DNA of 64,000 nt, taken from the NCBI RefSeq assembly GCF_000214725.1, contig NC_015574.1, forward strand, positions 1,004,001 to 1,068,000. Reading direction: 5' to 3'. The DNA is from Methanobacterium paludis. GTDB taxonomy: Archaea > Methanobacteriota > Methanobacteria > Methanobacteriales > Methanobacteriaceae. Shown piece by piece: positions 28,705 to 37,445 of the stretch (position 1 is its first letter; every line of letters begins with the position of its first letter). The translations under genes were made by a program, and so were the position numbers. Below the pieces are notes generated by a model. That model saw only the letters and a program-made list of their open reading frames with translations, had not been told where the DNA came from and searched no databases.

Positions 28705-29200
28705 ATTAATTGGAATCGCAATTGCAGCTGTACTTTCATGGATCAACTTCGTACTCATAGACACCTGGATGGGTCTGCCAGAATCTCCAGGTGTTAAAGG
28801 AGCAGAAGCAATAGGTAGATCTGTTAAAAAAAGAGGTGGAGATCTCGCAGGAGGTTTTTTCCAGGGAAACATCGTATGTTCTCCTGATGCATCTGCAGGA
28901 ACATTGTTGGCATCCATAGCATGCTATGCTATAGGGACCCCTGAAGGAGGATTTATAGCTGTTGCACTCGTATACTTTGGTAACAGGATATGTGCAGACC
29001 CAGGATATGCAGGTACAACCGGTGCACTTAGTATAACTTGTATAATTGCAGCAACATCTTTAATTGGATTAACACCTGCTGAATTTGTAGTGGGAATGTT
29101 AATTGCAATAGTTACAATCCAGGGACTGTACCATCAGACAGCTTCAAAATTGCTTGGGAAAATTGCTAAGAAAATGGGAAGGTACACCGATATTACCTGA
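28697..29200 (+). CDS. ehaB: energy-converting hydrogenase A subunit B
   Basis: A 167-residue hydrophobic protein with four or so membrane helices and a conserved cytoplasmic-looking loop containing Gly-Gly-Asp-Leu-Ala-Gly-Gly-Phe-Phe-Gln-Gly-Asn-Ile-Val-Cys-Ser. The ATG at 28697 follows GGAGG at 28686-28690 and overlaps the ehaA stop by eight bases. Part of the Eha membrane arm. Confidence 0.82.
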   Translation: MNELIGIAIAAVLSWINFVLIDTWMGLPESPGVKGAEAIGRSVKKRGGDLAGGFFQGNIVCSPDASAGTLLASIACYAIGTPEGGFIAVALVYFGNRICADPGYAGTTGALSITCIIAATSLIGLTPAEFVVGMLIAIVTIQGLYHQTASKLLGKIAKKMGRYTDIT

Positions 29201-29424
29201 AGATACATGTAAATATAGTAAATACAGATTAACTAAAAAATATTCCTTATGCAACCTAATGCAAATATAAACGTAACGTTAACTTAAAGTTAACTTAATA
29301 CAAACATAACCTAAACTAACTAAGCTTATGTACGCGTAAGCCAAAATATCGCATATTTTGTTGTATTAATGGTGAACATAAAATTAGAAAAATTTCACAT
29401 AAATCTGATAAAAGGTAGATAATC
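29201..29424. other. gap within eha operon
   Basis: A 224-base AT-rich gap between ehaB and ehaC with repeated TTAACTTAA-like words and no ORF. An internal promoter or an mRNA processing site is possible, but no clear element was found. Confidence 0.4.
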
Positions 29425-29673
29425 ATGTTGATCGAGATCGTAGGCATCATAATTTTGCTGATGGCCATAAGAACTCTCTTTGCACGAGGTAGGGCTGAAA
29501 GAATGCTTTATTTAAATGCAATGAGTTTCGGAATCTCTGCTATCATAGCACTCTACATCCAGACACCGTTTGGTGCCATAATGGCTATAACTTACTTTGT
29601 GACTGCTACATTAAGCTCAAATGCAATAGCATACTCAATTGGAAGGGTAAAAGAAGAAATCATATTGGACTGA
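29425..29673 (+). CDS. ehaC: energy-converting hydrogenase A subunit C
   Basis: An 82-residue membrane protein with two or three helices and an Arg-rich loop near residue 20-26. Assigned by order in the operon and general resemblance to small Eha membrane subunits. AAAGGTAG precedes the ATG. Confidence 0.75.
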   Translation: MLIEIVGIIILLMAIRTLFARGRAERMLYLNAMSFGISAIIALYIQTPFGAIMAITYFVTATLSSNAIAYSIGRVKEEIILD

Positions 29674-29675
29674 TC

Positions 29676-29778
29676 GGTGAGATGATTATGAAATACACTG
29701 TAACAAATGGAAAGTACAAGATTGATAATGCAATAGACAATAAAATGGCTAATGCAATAAATCAGATGGTGAGATGAT
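29676..29778. repeat. GGTGAGATGAT direct repeat flanking an extra 29-codon ORF
   Basis: GGTGAGATGAT is present at 29676-29686 and at 29768-29778. Each copy acts as a ribosome site for the ORF that follows it. Confidence 0.8.
29688..29777 (+). CDS. 29-residue small ORF between ehaC and ehaD
   Basis: An ATG follows CGGTGAGATGATT and opens a 29-codon frame whose TGA overlaps the ehaD start. The peptide is polar, with a repeated Asn-Ala-Ile motif, and has no membrane helix, unlike every neighbouring Eha subunit. It is bracketed by an 11-bp direct repeat. It is not one of the 20 eha genes described for Methanothermobacter as I know them. It may be a coupled small protein or a spacer arisen by duplication. 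Confidence 0.4.
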   Translation: MKYTVTNGKYKIDNAIDNKMANAINQMVR

Positions 29779-30067
29779 GTATCCCGTTCTAGATCTCATA
29801 AATATAACAACAGTATCTGCAGCTGTTGCATTCATTGGAGCAGCAGGCATAATAATGCTTCCAAAACCTATTGATAAAGTCATAATGTTTGCACTTCTTC
29901 AAGGAGGATTTATAGGTATGGTGGTAGCTGCAAAATACCTCGATGTTGCAATGGTGGCCGCAATATTTGACCCAGTTTCAACTGTTATTTTCTTAATAGC
30001 AATCATAAAATTGAATGAAATTAGAGAGAAAAAACAAAAATCCCAGGAGGAAGGGGTCATTGCTTGA
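29777..30067 (+). CDS. ehaD: energy-converting hydrogenase A subunit D
   Basis: A 96-residue membrane protein with three helices, similar in layout to small MnhC/MbhC-like antiporter subunits. ATG at 29777 is preferred over ATG at 29774 because the GGTGAG site needs some spacing. It overlaps the 29-codon ORF upstream and ehaE downstream. Confidence 0.78.
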   Translation: MYPVLDLINITTVSAAVAFIGAAGIIMLPKPIDKVIMFALLQGGFIGMVVAAKYLDVAMVAAIFDPVSTVIFLIAIIKLNEIREKKQKSQEEGVIA

Positions 30068-30320
30068 TTTATATATATGGTTCTATACAGGCTGTGCCCT
30101 TGTCATCATAGGATGTTTAGGTACAGTTATAGGTCCTGGGGTAAAAGATCCAATAATAAGAACTTTAAACACAGAAATACCTGCTGTGGGTGTATCCATG
30201 ATATTTTTGACCTACAACGATACAATTGCACTTTTAACTTACATCGCAGCCACAGTTCTAATAACAATGGTTCTTTTAAGGGCTGTTGTAAGGCTTGAAG
30301 AGATGGGGGCAGAACTTTGA
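30060..30320 (+). CDS. ehaE: energy-converting hydrogenase A subunit E
   Basis: An 86-residue membrane protein with two helices. TTG at 30060 follows AGGAGG at 30045-30050 and places the first residues directly before the first helix; the longer upstream frame is just the ehaD tail read in another frame. It overlaps ehaD by eight bases and ehaF by a TTGA. Confidence 0.78.
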   Translation: MLDLYIWFYTGCALVIIGCLGTVIGPGVKDPIIRTLNTEIPAVGVSMIFLTYNDTIALLTYIAATVLITMVLLRAVVRLEEMGAEL

Positions 30321-30799
30321 AGAGTCTGGGCAGAATTTGGAACTCTCTTGCGAATCCAAAAAGTATTCCAAGAGTTTATGCTGCAATTTTGGGAATCATC
30401 CTTATTGCAGGATTCATAATACCTCTTGCACTTAACGATCAGCAATTATACCCGAAACCAGCTCCACAATCAGAGGTAGCTGCTCAAAACCCGCTGGCAC
30501 CTTATGATAGGGGAGGAACTCCTTTTGTTGAGAAAGGAACTGTAAAAGCGCAGTACCCTCAATTTTCACCTGCAATAGGACAAGTAACAGCTTATCTATC
30601 TCCTATAGCAATATGGGTGAAAAGTACAACACGTTACTTTGGTACATCCATTTATTCATCTCCTGGTGGTTTAATAGATGAGATCTTATACTACACACGT
30701 GGATTCGACACAGTTCTTGAGTCAACCATACTGATGATGGCGTTCACCATAGCATCATGGGTTGCAATCCACTTCACAATGAGGAGGGAAGAAGATTGA
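30317..30799 (+). CDS. ehaF: energy-converting hydrogenase A subunit F
   Basis: A 160-residue protein with two membrane helices (near 22-40 and 134-155) and a ~90-residue external loop between them rich in Pro and Gln. TTG start overlaps the ehaE TGA. Assigned from operon order. Confidence 0.78.
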   Translation: MKSLGRIWNSLANPKSIPRVYAAILGIILIAGFIIPLALNDQQLYPKPAPQSEVAAQNPLAPYDRGGTPFVEKGTVKAQYPQFSPAIGQVTAYLSPIAIWVKSTTRYFGTSIYSSPGGLIDEILYYTRGFDTVLESTILMMAFTIASWVAIHFTMRREED

Positions 30800-31464
30800 T
30801 AGTTCCAGATGTTGTATCGCCCCTTGTGGTTGCAATTTACACACCTGCAATAATAGTTGGTCTAATTGCAGCTTTGATAGGTCTTTTAGGAATATCATTC
30901 GAGAAAAATGACCTGCAAGTTCTTATATTAACAGATCTTGTTGGTATAGCAATGCTGATCATTGTTGCTGCTGTTGGAACCGACCTTGCAGAATCATTAA
31001 TATTACCTGGCTTGGTTGTTGAACTGGCAGAGATACTTGCGATATCAGAGATACTTATGAGCAGAGAGATGAGAAAGATCGGGAAACCCGTTGCACTTAT
31101 ACCATTTCCAATGCACTTCGATATGGAGATTCTGGATACGGCCCCTGTGTTCATTGCTATAATGTTAATTACATTCGGAGCATTTCAGAGTGGATTTACT
31201 GGAGGAGCAGTTGCAGGTGGAGGAATACTTTTCTACGTGATTTCAAGAGTAATAAGGGGAGTTCCAAAAGGTTTGTGGGAAGGTATTGCTGGAGCATCGG
31301 GTATAGCATGGTGCTTATGGCTTGCAGGATTCATGGTGTTCTTTGTATTCCCCCAGTACTGGTTACTGGCATTGTTCCTCGCAGCCTTTGGAGTGTTTAT
31401 AAAAGTTACATTTAAAGCAGGACTCATCGGTGTTATAGGCAGAGAAGAATTCAAGAAGGAGTAA
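30796..31464 (+). CDS. ehaG: energy-converting hydrogenase A subunit G
   Basis: A 222-residue protein with six or so membrane helices. TTG at 30796 follows GAGGAGGG at 30781-30788 and overlaps the ehaF stop. The extra upstream codons in this frame overlap ehaF and are not needed. Assigned from order and hydrophobic layout. Confidence 0.8.
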   Translation: MIVPDVVSPLVVAIYTPAIIVGLIAALIGLLGISFEKNDLQVLILTDLVGIAMLIIVAAVGTDLAESLILPGLVVELAEILAISEILMSREMRKIGKPVALIPFPMHFDMEILDTAPVFIAIMLITFGAFQSGFTGGAVAGGGILFYVISRVIRGVPKGLWEGIAGASGIAWCLWLAGFMVFFVFPQYWLLALFLAAFGVFIKVTFKAGLIGVIGREEFKKE

Positions 31465-31470
31465 ATTAAA

Positions 31471-32160
31471 ATGGACGTATCAATACTTGGCGGACTGGGC
31501 GGACAATTACTGGGTATAATACCCTTAGGGGATATTGTACTCTACTTCACCCCATTCAACCTTTTCATGTGTGCCAGTGCACTAGCATTTACAGCTTTAA
31601 TAGCAATCAGCCAAACAGAATCCCAGGTAGAAGCAGAATTTGGTTCATTGAGGGACAGAGAAGTTAAGGTTGGTAAGGAAGAGTTTAAAATAAGGAGGTT
31701 TCTTGCAATAGTATGCGGTCTTGCAACTGCAGGAGCAATGATAACTGGAGACCTATTTGATTTCACACTCTTTGTTTGTTTAATAGGTATAGTAAACATT
31801 GGTATAGTCGGAGCAGTTAAACAGGTTGATGTCCTTGATGCTGCATTCCAGTACGGATTGATTGCAATGATGGCATCTTTACCACTTTTTGGAGGAGCTG
31901 CCCTTGTTTTAGCTTCAACAGGAACAATAAGTCTGCTTCAAATAGTCCAACTCCCATACACAACACCGATGATGGTTTTAGGTTCGATTCTGGTATTTTT
32001 AGGTGTTGCAGGGGAGTCAGGTGTTGCACCGTTTTTTGCAACTAAAGCAGAGATGTTCAGGACTCCAGGTTCTCCTTTCCTTCTTATAATACACTTAAGT
32101 TCACTTCTAGTGATTGTTCGAATGATTGAGATACTTTTGATTATTAATAAACCGTTTTAA
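31471..32160 (+). CDS. ehaH: energy-converting hydrogenase A subunit H, antiporter-like
   Basis: A 229-residue membrane protein resembling a shortened NuoL/M/N or Mrp antiporter subunit. It has a Thr-Gly-Asp-Leu-Phe-Asp-Phe segment and a Gly-Glu-Ser-Gly-Val-Ala-Pro-Phe motif, typical of the antiporter fold. It is one of the conserved membrane subunits expected to move ions. Its last codons lie within a tandem repeat. Confidence 0.85.
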   Translation: MDVSILGGLGGQLLGIIPLGDIVLYFTPFNLFMCASALAFTALIAISQTESQVEAEFGSLRDREVKVGKEEFKIRRFLAIVCGLATAGAMITGDLFDFTLFVCLIGIVNIGIVGAVKQVDVLDAAFQYGLIAMMASLPLFGGAALVLASTGTISLLQIVQLPYTTPMMVLGSILVFLGVAGESGVAPFFATKAEMFRTPGSPFLLIIHLSSLLVIVRMIEILLIINKPF

Positions 32161-32188
32161 TAGTCTTAATAAACCGTTTTAATAGTCT
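32145..32188. repeat. exact 22-bp tandem duplication over ehaH stop
   Basis: Two perfect adjacent copies of a 22-base unit starting TAATAAACCG (32145-32166 and 32167-32188). The first copy contains the final codons and stop of ehaH. Confidence 0.95.
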
Positions 32189-32330
32189 AATTAATTAATT
32201 TAAATTTACTTTAATCTTACGAAAAACTTACTCACAAAGTTAAAATTTATTAAATTATATAAATTATTTAAATAAATAATCTAAATTCAAGAAACCTTAA
32301 ATTCATTTAAATGGAATTCAGGTGAAGTAA

Positions 32331-32546
32331 ATGGAAAAACTGAAGGTAATAAGCGGGTTTATGTTCATAATTTCTATGGCATTCATTATATACCCAATGA
32401 TATTCAATACAGCTGACTGGATCGTTTATGCAATTTGCATTGTATTTATACCTATAGCAATACTGTCATTCGGATTCTTATCCATGGCAAAGGGTAAGAA
32501 AGAAGAGGAAGAAGATAAAAGAAAAGAACCATTTATTGGATATTAA
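32331..32546 (+). CDS. ehaI: energy-converting hydrogenase A subunit I
   Basis: A 71-residue membrane protein with two helices and a very charged Glu/Lys/Asp-rich tail (residues 54-66). GGTGAAGTAA precedes the ATG. Assigned by order. A 170-base gap separates it from ehaH. Confidence 0.75.
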   Translation: MEKLKVISGFMFIISMAFIIYPMIFNTADWIVYAICIVFIPIAILSFGFLSMAKGKKEEEEDKRKEPFIGY

Positions 32547-32568
32547 ATGGGACTAAATCGGTGATCAA

Positions 32569-33429
32569 ATGAATCTAATGGCAAACATCCTTTTAAACGT
32601 TATTATTGCATTTTTAGTAGGAAGTATCCTTTTCGGACTTCAAAGAAAAATAATGGCAAGGATACAGATGAGGCCAGGCCCCCCAATAATCCAGCACCTT
32701 CTGCACACGCTCAAATTCTTCATCAAAGAATCAGCATTCCCAAAAACAGCAGCAATGCCATTTTACATAGCAATAACAGCTATGTTATCATTTATATGGG
32801 TTGCTGCAGTTATAGTTGGTCCCGTTATGGGAGGATCACTGTTATTAATATTTGCAATTTACGCAATCCACAAGATAGTTGAGCACAACGCAGGATCTTC
32901 ATCAGGATCACCCTATGGTAAACTTAGCTGTGTCAGGGCAGTTTTTTCAGCAGCAGCTGAACTACCACTGTTTGCAGTTCTCATAATAATCTACCTTAAA
33001 ACAGGCACCATGTCCATCAGCGGCATTATTGGCTACCAATCCATTCACGGGGCATTAATTTACAGTCTACCACTTGCAGCAGCCATGTTCTTTGTCCTAA
33101 TACTTTCAAAGGCACATTACTCCCCATTTGCAATAACCAAAGGAAAAGACATAATATCCGGATATGAAACGGAGCACTTCGGTCTTTTAAGGGGTTACCT
33201 TATGATCTCAGAGTCCATAGCATGGTACATGCTTTTATGGGTGTTTCTGACAGTATTCTTTGGTGCACTTAATCCTATAGGTTACTTAGTTGGAATGGTG
33301 GTTATGACGGCAGTTACAGCATTTATATGTGCCACATCACCACTTTTAAACCCAAATCATTCCATAATGATGCAGACAACCTTTGCATTTGTGGGAATCG
33401 TAGGTTCAGTATTGTTGTTAATCTACTAA
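32569..33429 (+). CDS. ehaJ: energy-converting hydrogenase A subunit J (NuoH/HycD-like)
   Basis: A 286-residue membrane protein of the complex I NuoH / hydrogenase HycD family, which couples the hydrogenase module to ion movement. Visible signatures are Arg-Pro-Gly-Pro-Pro near residue 36 and a conserved Glu/His-containing cytoplasmic loop around residue 200 (Tyr-Glu-Thr-Glu-His). GGTGATC precedes the ATG. About 160 bases without genes follow, holding several GAATTCAA repeats near 33550-33590. Confidence 0.9.
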   Translation: MNLMANILLNVIIAFLVGSILFGLQRKIMARIQMRPGPPIIQHLLHTLKFFIKESAFPKTAAMPFYIAITAMLSFIWVAAVIVGPVMGGSLLLIFAIYAIHKIVEHNAGSSSGSPYGKLSCVRAVFSAAAELPLFAVLIIIYLKTGTMSISGIIGYQSIHGALIYSLPLAAAMFFVLILSKAHYSPFAITKGKDIISGYETEHFGLLRGYLMISESIAWYMLLWVFLTVFFGALNPIGYLVGMVVMTAVTAFICATSPLLNPNHSIMMQTTFAFVGIVGSVLLLIY

Positions 33430-33590
33430 AAACTAGTGCACTAAGAAGATTGAAAACCAAAGATTGAAAATTAAGATGATTAAATCACATTTGAAAAGGG
33501 ATCATAAAAAATCATATTAAAAATAATTTAGATTTAAGACTAAAAAAAGGAATTCAAAGAATTCAAGAGAATTCAAAAGAGGAATTCAAA

Positions 33591-33851
33591 ATGGAAGAAC
33601 ACGAAAAAGACACCATATTTTTCATGGCTCTAGCTGTATCTGGAGCTGTACTTGCCAGTGCATTGGCTGCATTTCTACAGTGGATCATTGTTTTACCGCT
33701 TACAGTAGCAGTTTTCCTCATCATGATCTTAACGGTAATGCAGTATAAGAATGGTGCAATACATTTTTCAGAGAAAGCAGAAACATGGGCCATGGTACTA
33801 GTATTGATAGCATTAATATGTTCATTCATATACCTTTACAGGCCTACATAA
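33591..33851 (+). CDS. ehaK: energy-converting hydrogenase A subunit K
   Basis: An 86-residue membrane protein with three helices and an acidic N-terminus. AGAGGAATTC lies before the ATG. Assigned by order in the operon. Confidence 0.75.
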   Translation: MEEHEKDTIFFMALAVSGAVLASALAAFLQWIIVLPLTVAVFLIMILTVMQYKNGAIHFSEKAETWAMVLVLIALICSFIYLYRPT

Positions 33852-33860
33852 GGTGATAAC

Positions 33861-34184
33861 ATGAGTCAAACGCTTTATCTATTGTACATAATTTCATTTG
33901 TAGTTGGATCAATTGCTGGTCTTGTATTAAGTTATAAAAAGTACAGCGCACCTTTTGTAGCCCAAAATGTGGATATTGTAGCTCTTGTACTTGCCATAGT
34001 AGGTTGGGTACTTGCACTCAACAGCCAGCTTATAACGGCGGTCCCTTCATACATCTCAATAACGGTGGGAATATTCTTAATAGCATTGGTGCTTGGAATG
34101 AGGCCGGGATATGGAAGATATGAAACATTTACAGGATTTGTAGTAGCAGGTCTTATATGGATTTTAAGGACGGTTATCTTATGA
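33861..34184 (+). CDS. ehaL: energy-converting hydrogenase A subunit L
   Basis: A 107-residue membrane protein with four short helices and a conserved Gly-Met-Arg-Pro-Gly-Tyr-Gly-Arg-Tyr-Glu loop. AAGGTGATAAC precedes the ATG. The stop overlaps ehaM in ATGA. Confidence 0.77.
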   Translation: MSQTLYLLYIISFVVGSIAGLVLSYKKYSAPFVAQNVDIVALVLAIVGWVLALNSQLITAVPSYISITVGIFLIALVLGMRPGYGRYETFTGFVVAGLIWILRTVIL

Positions 34185-34672
34185 ATGATGATCTTAAAAA
34201 CGGTAAAGGCGATCTTAATAAAGATGATCTTAACAATCAGAATAACCAAAGTCAAAATCAAAAAGTTAGAGATAAATTGAATAAAGAGAGAAGAGAAGAT
34301 GAAACTCTCAAAATCATGAAAATGAGGATAATTACAAGTTACAGATGGTATGAAGATGTTGTGCTTCCTTTATCAGCTGAATTTGGAATTTCACCTGAAG
34401 AATTTGAAGATATTCTCATAAAAAAGTTGGATATGGCAAGTCTTGACGCATTACACCCTCGATTTGAATCCGCAAAACCAAGATGTATTAAAGAAAGAAT
34501 ACATGCTGATTTAAGGCTTTGTTGGATTTCTGATGTAATGAACCTTCTCACAGAAGACGAAACAGAAAATATAACAAATAAAATTGTAAATGAGGTTCTT
34601 AAAGAAAATAAATCTTATGACGAAGCAATAAAAGATGGTAGGAAAGATTTATTAGAATTTTTGATGAGGTAA
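34181..34672 (+). CDS. ehaM: energy-converting hydrogenase A subunit M (DUF1959-like)
   Basis: A 163-residue hydrophilic protein, one of the soluble Eha subunits. ATG at 34181 overlaps the ehaL stop. The conserved part starts near residue 45 (Lys-Ile-Met-Lys-Met-Arg-Ile-Ile) and includes Cys-Ile-Lys-Glu-Arg-Ile-His. The first ~44 residues are almost only Asn, Asp, Lys, Gln and Arg, a low-complexity extension. Confidence 0.78.
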   Translation: MNDDLKNGKGDLNKDDLNNQNNQSQNQKVRDKLNKERREDETLKIMKMRIITSYRWYEDVVLPLSAEFGISPEEFEDILIKKLDMASLDALHPRFESAKPRCIKERIHADLRLCWISDVMNLLTEDETENITNKIVNEVLKENKSYDEAIKDGRKDLLEFLMR

Positions 34673-34676
34673 GGAA

Positions 34677-35126
34677 ATGGTAAAGTCGCTTAAAGACATT
34701 ATACGGAGCAGTTCAATACATGTTTGCCTTGTAAACACAGGCGGATGTAATGGTTGCGATATTGAAGTCGTGGCCCTCATGTCACCGCGCTACGATATTG
34801 AGCAGTACGGTATTTATGTGCACCAGAACCCAAGGGAAGCTGATGTCATACTGGTTACAGGAGCCATGGCCGAGCAGTGGAGAGACAAACTCCAGAGAAT
34901 TTATGCCAAAGCACCCGAACCTAAAGTAGTGGTTGCAATAGGAAACTGTCCACTTTCGGGGGATGTGTTTAACCAGGAGGGCAGCAGCATATACTCTCCA
35001 GTATCAGATTTCATACCTGTTGATGCTGAAATTCCAGGATGCCCACCGAGGCCATCTGAGATTCTACAAGCAATTTTGAGCGTTGCACCAGGTGCAATAG
35101 CAGCCAGAGGGAGGCAAAAAGAATGA
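34677..35126 (+). CDS. ehaN: energy-converting hydrogenase A small subunit
   Basis: A 149-residue [NiFe]-hydrogenase small subunit (NuoB-like) that holds the [4Fe-4S] cluster nearest the active site. Ligands are visible as Cys24 and Cys27 (Gly-Gly-Cys-Asn-Gly-Cys), Cys91 (Gly-Asn-Cys-Pro) and Cys122 (Gly-Cys-Pro-Pro-Arg-Pro). There are no further clusters, as usual for the energy-converting group. AAGGAA precedes the ATG and the stop overlaps ehaO. Confidence 0.93.
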   Translation: MVKSLKDIIRSSSIHVCLVNTGGCNGCDIEVVALMSPRYDIEQYGIYVHQNPREADVILVTGAMAEQWRDKLQRIYAKAPEPKVVVAIGNCPLSGDVFNQEGSSIYSPVSDFIPVDAEIPGCPPRPSEILQAILSVAPGAIAARGRQKE

Positions 35127-36394
35127 TACTTCCAATAGGACCAATACATCCTGCACTTAAAGAACCTATCCGTTTAAAGCTTAAAACGCAGGGAGAAAAG
35201 GTTTTGCACGCTGAAATTGATTACGGTTATGTTCACAGGGGAATAGAAAGGATAATGCAGGGTAAAACCTGGCAGAAGGGTATTTACCTATCAGAAAGGG
35301 TTTGTGGAATATGTTCATACATTCACACACAGACCTTTGCAGAAACCTTTGAGAAAATAGCAGGAGAACGAGTCCCACCACGTGCCCAATATTTAAGAGT
35401 ACTGACAAACGAACTTGACAGGATTCAAAGTCATTTAATTGCCAACTCAACCTATTTCAAGGCATTGGAACACGAAACACTTTTCATGAACATGTTAGCA
35501 CTCAGAGAACCTGTAATGGATGCAATTGAACTTTTAACAGGTAACAGAGTCAACATGGGCTGGAACGTTGTTGGTGGAGTACGTATGGATGTTAAACAAT
35601 CTCACCTGGACTCAATAATGAAGATAATGACGGGTCTGGAATCAGACTATGACAGGTATGTAGAAATGTTCGAACACGGCCCACTTTTAGGTTTAAGATC
35701 GAAGGATGTTGGAAAAATGTCCAAGGAAGATGCAATCAAAGGCAGGGCAGTCGGACCAATAGGAAGAGCTTCAGGACTCAAACACGACTGTAGAGAGGAC
35801 CACCCCACCTATCAGGATAACATTGATTTCAAGGTTATCTGGAGAAAAGAAGGGGATAACTTTGCACGTACAATGAACAGGTTCGATGAGGTAACTGAAT
35901 CAATTAAAATTATAAAACAGGTTATAGAAAACCTTCCAGAGGGAGATATCCGTAAAAAGATTGATTTAAAGCCAGGGTACGCAGACTGGAGAAACGAAGC
36001 ACCAAGAGGTGAAGTTTCCTACTTTATGGAAACCAATGGAAATCTCATAAAAAACGTTTCAATACGAACACCTAGCATAATGAACATAGATGCGTGCGCA
36101 AAATACATGTTAGATGATGTTGCAACGGTAGCAGATGCAGTTGCAACTTATACCAGCTGTGATCCATGTATAGCATGTGCAGAAAGGGTTGTAATCATGG
36201 ATGAATCCGGCACAACCAAAAACTATCACGGTGTCCACAACATAAAATTGGCTCCTCAATTAAAGGCTAGTGAAATATCTGCTGAAATATCCACAACAAA
36301 TCAAGCCCCTGAGATAAATCATAAAGCCATTAATAACACTGACCCCGATCATAAAATAAAAAACCATAAAAAAAGCCCTAAAATAAAAAGATGA
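35123..36394 (+). CDS. ehaO: energy-converting hydrogenase A large subunit
   Basis: A 423-residue [NiFe]-hydrogenase catalytic subunit (NuoD-like). The Ni ligands are Cys61 and Cys64 in Arg-Val-Cys-Gly-Ile-Cys and Cys349 and Cys352 in Asp-Pro-Cys-Ile-Ala-Cys-Ala-Glu-Arg. After Arg355 another 68 residues follow; the last ~40 are low-complexity Asn, His, Lys and Thr. GGGAGGC precedes the ATG, which overlaps ehaN. Confidence 0.94.
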   Translation: MILPIGPIHPALKEPIRLKLKTQGEKVLHAEIDYGYVHRGIERIMQGKTWQKGIYLSERVCGICSYIHTQTFAETFEKIAGERVPPRAQYLRVLTNELDRIQSHLIANSTYFKALEHETLFMNMLALREPVMDAIELLTGNRVNMGWNVVGGVRMDVKQSHLDSIMKIMTGLESDYDRYVEMFEHGPLLGLRSKDVGKMSKEDAIKGRAVGPIGRASGLKHDCREDHPTYQDNIDFKVIWRKEGDNFARTMNRFDEVTESIKIIKQVIENLPEGDIRKKIDLKPGYADWRNEAPRGEVSYFMETNGNLIKNVSIRTPSIMNIDACAKYMLDDVATVADAVATYTSCDPCIACAERVVIMDESGTTKNYHGVHNIKLAPQLKASEISAEISTTNQAPEINHKAINNTDPDHKIKNHKKSPKIKR

Positions 36395-36400
36395 TGTCCT

Positions 36401-37441
36401 ATGTCCTCAGTAATATGGTATTTATACGAATTTGCAAGAAAATCGTGGGCTGAGAAATTTGCAGCCGCCAAGACGGATCCGGAAATAATGGAGACCCCGT
36501 CAAGGTTTAGAAACTTCCCTAAAGTTCATAAAGAGTATTGTATCTCATGTGGAGCTTGCACAGCAGCGTGCCCTGCCCCAATGGCTATAAAACTTGTGAG
36601 AGACGGGGATAGCTCTGATGGAGAAGGTAGCGCATATCCAGTTATAAATAACAGGGGTTGTATAAGGTGCGGTTTCTGTGCTGAAGTATGCCCTACAGAC
36701 CCTAAAACTTTAACATGCGGTGAGAACCACCTTATTCGGGAAGAGTTTACCATAGTTCCCGTGGATAAAATGCTTGTAATTGATGATTATTTATGTATTC
36801 GCTGCAAGAAGTGCATGGAATCCTGTAAAATCGACGGTGCCATAGTTGAAGAAGACAACAAAATCGCGATAGATCAAACCAAGTGCATTGCCTGCGGGGA
36901 CTGCCTTAAAACATGTCCTGTTAAAGGTGCTATAAAAGGGATACACATAGCAAATGTTGAGGAACAAAAAACCGTCATTAACTTGATTGTAAACACTCTT
37001 GAAGAGAGAATAGATATTGAACAGGAAAAAATAAAGGATCTTGGTCCGGGAAAGGTCTTAAGTATTGATATGCCCGTGGATGAACTCGCTGTTAAAGCAC
37101 GTGAAATAATTCCCGACGATGATCTGGTAACAGATCTGATTGAGAAAATGACTGATAGACTCAAATTAAGGATCGTTACATGGGACAAGGAAAAATGTAA
37201 AAACTGCAGGCTATGCGTTGATGAGTGTCCTTCAGGAGCAATAACCTACGATGAGGAGAAAGGAGTTCAAAGAAACAAAGATAAATGCCTCAGATGCAGT
37301 ATATGTTATCAAACATGTCCATTTGGTGTTGCAGGTTTTTATATTGCAAGGTTCCTCCTGGACAAAATGGATAAAACTGCCCTTGATGATTATGTGATCC
37401 ATATAACTCTGAAAGCGTCACAGTTACCTATAAGGAGTTGA
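36401..37441 (+). CDS. ehaP: energy-converting hydrogenase A polyferredoxin, six [4Fe-4S] clusters
   Basis: A 346-residue electron carrier. Six CxxCxxCxxxC motifs can be counted: two in the first 90 residues, two near 130-180, then a cluster-free helical linker (about 185-260), and two in the C-terminal part. That equals the 6[4Fe-4S] polyferredoxin known for the eha operon. It should pass electrons between EhaN and a soluble partner. Confidence 0.92.
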   Translation: MSSVIWYLYEFARKSWAEKFAAAKTDPEIMETPSRFRNFPKVHKEYCISCGACTAACPAPMAIKLVRDGDSSDGEGSAYPVINNRGCIRCGFCAEVCPTDPKTLTCGENHLIREEFTIVPVDKMLVIDDYLCIRCKKCMESCKIDGAIVEEDNKIAIDQTKCIACGDCLKTCPVKGAIKGIHIANVEEQKTVINLIVNTLEERIDIEQEKIKDLGPGKVLSIDMPVDELAVKAREIIPDDDLVTDLIEKMTDRLKLRIVTWDKEKCKNCRLCVDECPSGAITYDEEKGVQRNKDKCLRCSICYQTCPFGVAGFYIARFLLDKMDKTALDDYVIHITLKASQLPIRS

Positions 37442-37445
37442 TACT

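Noticed and set aside
30015..30059. Longer N-terminus for ehaE from an upstream ATG
   Set aside because: This part overlaps ehaD in another frame; TTG at 30060 has the AGGAGG site and the expected protein start.
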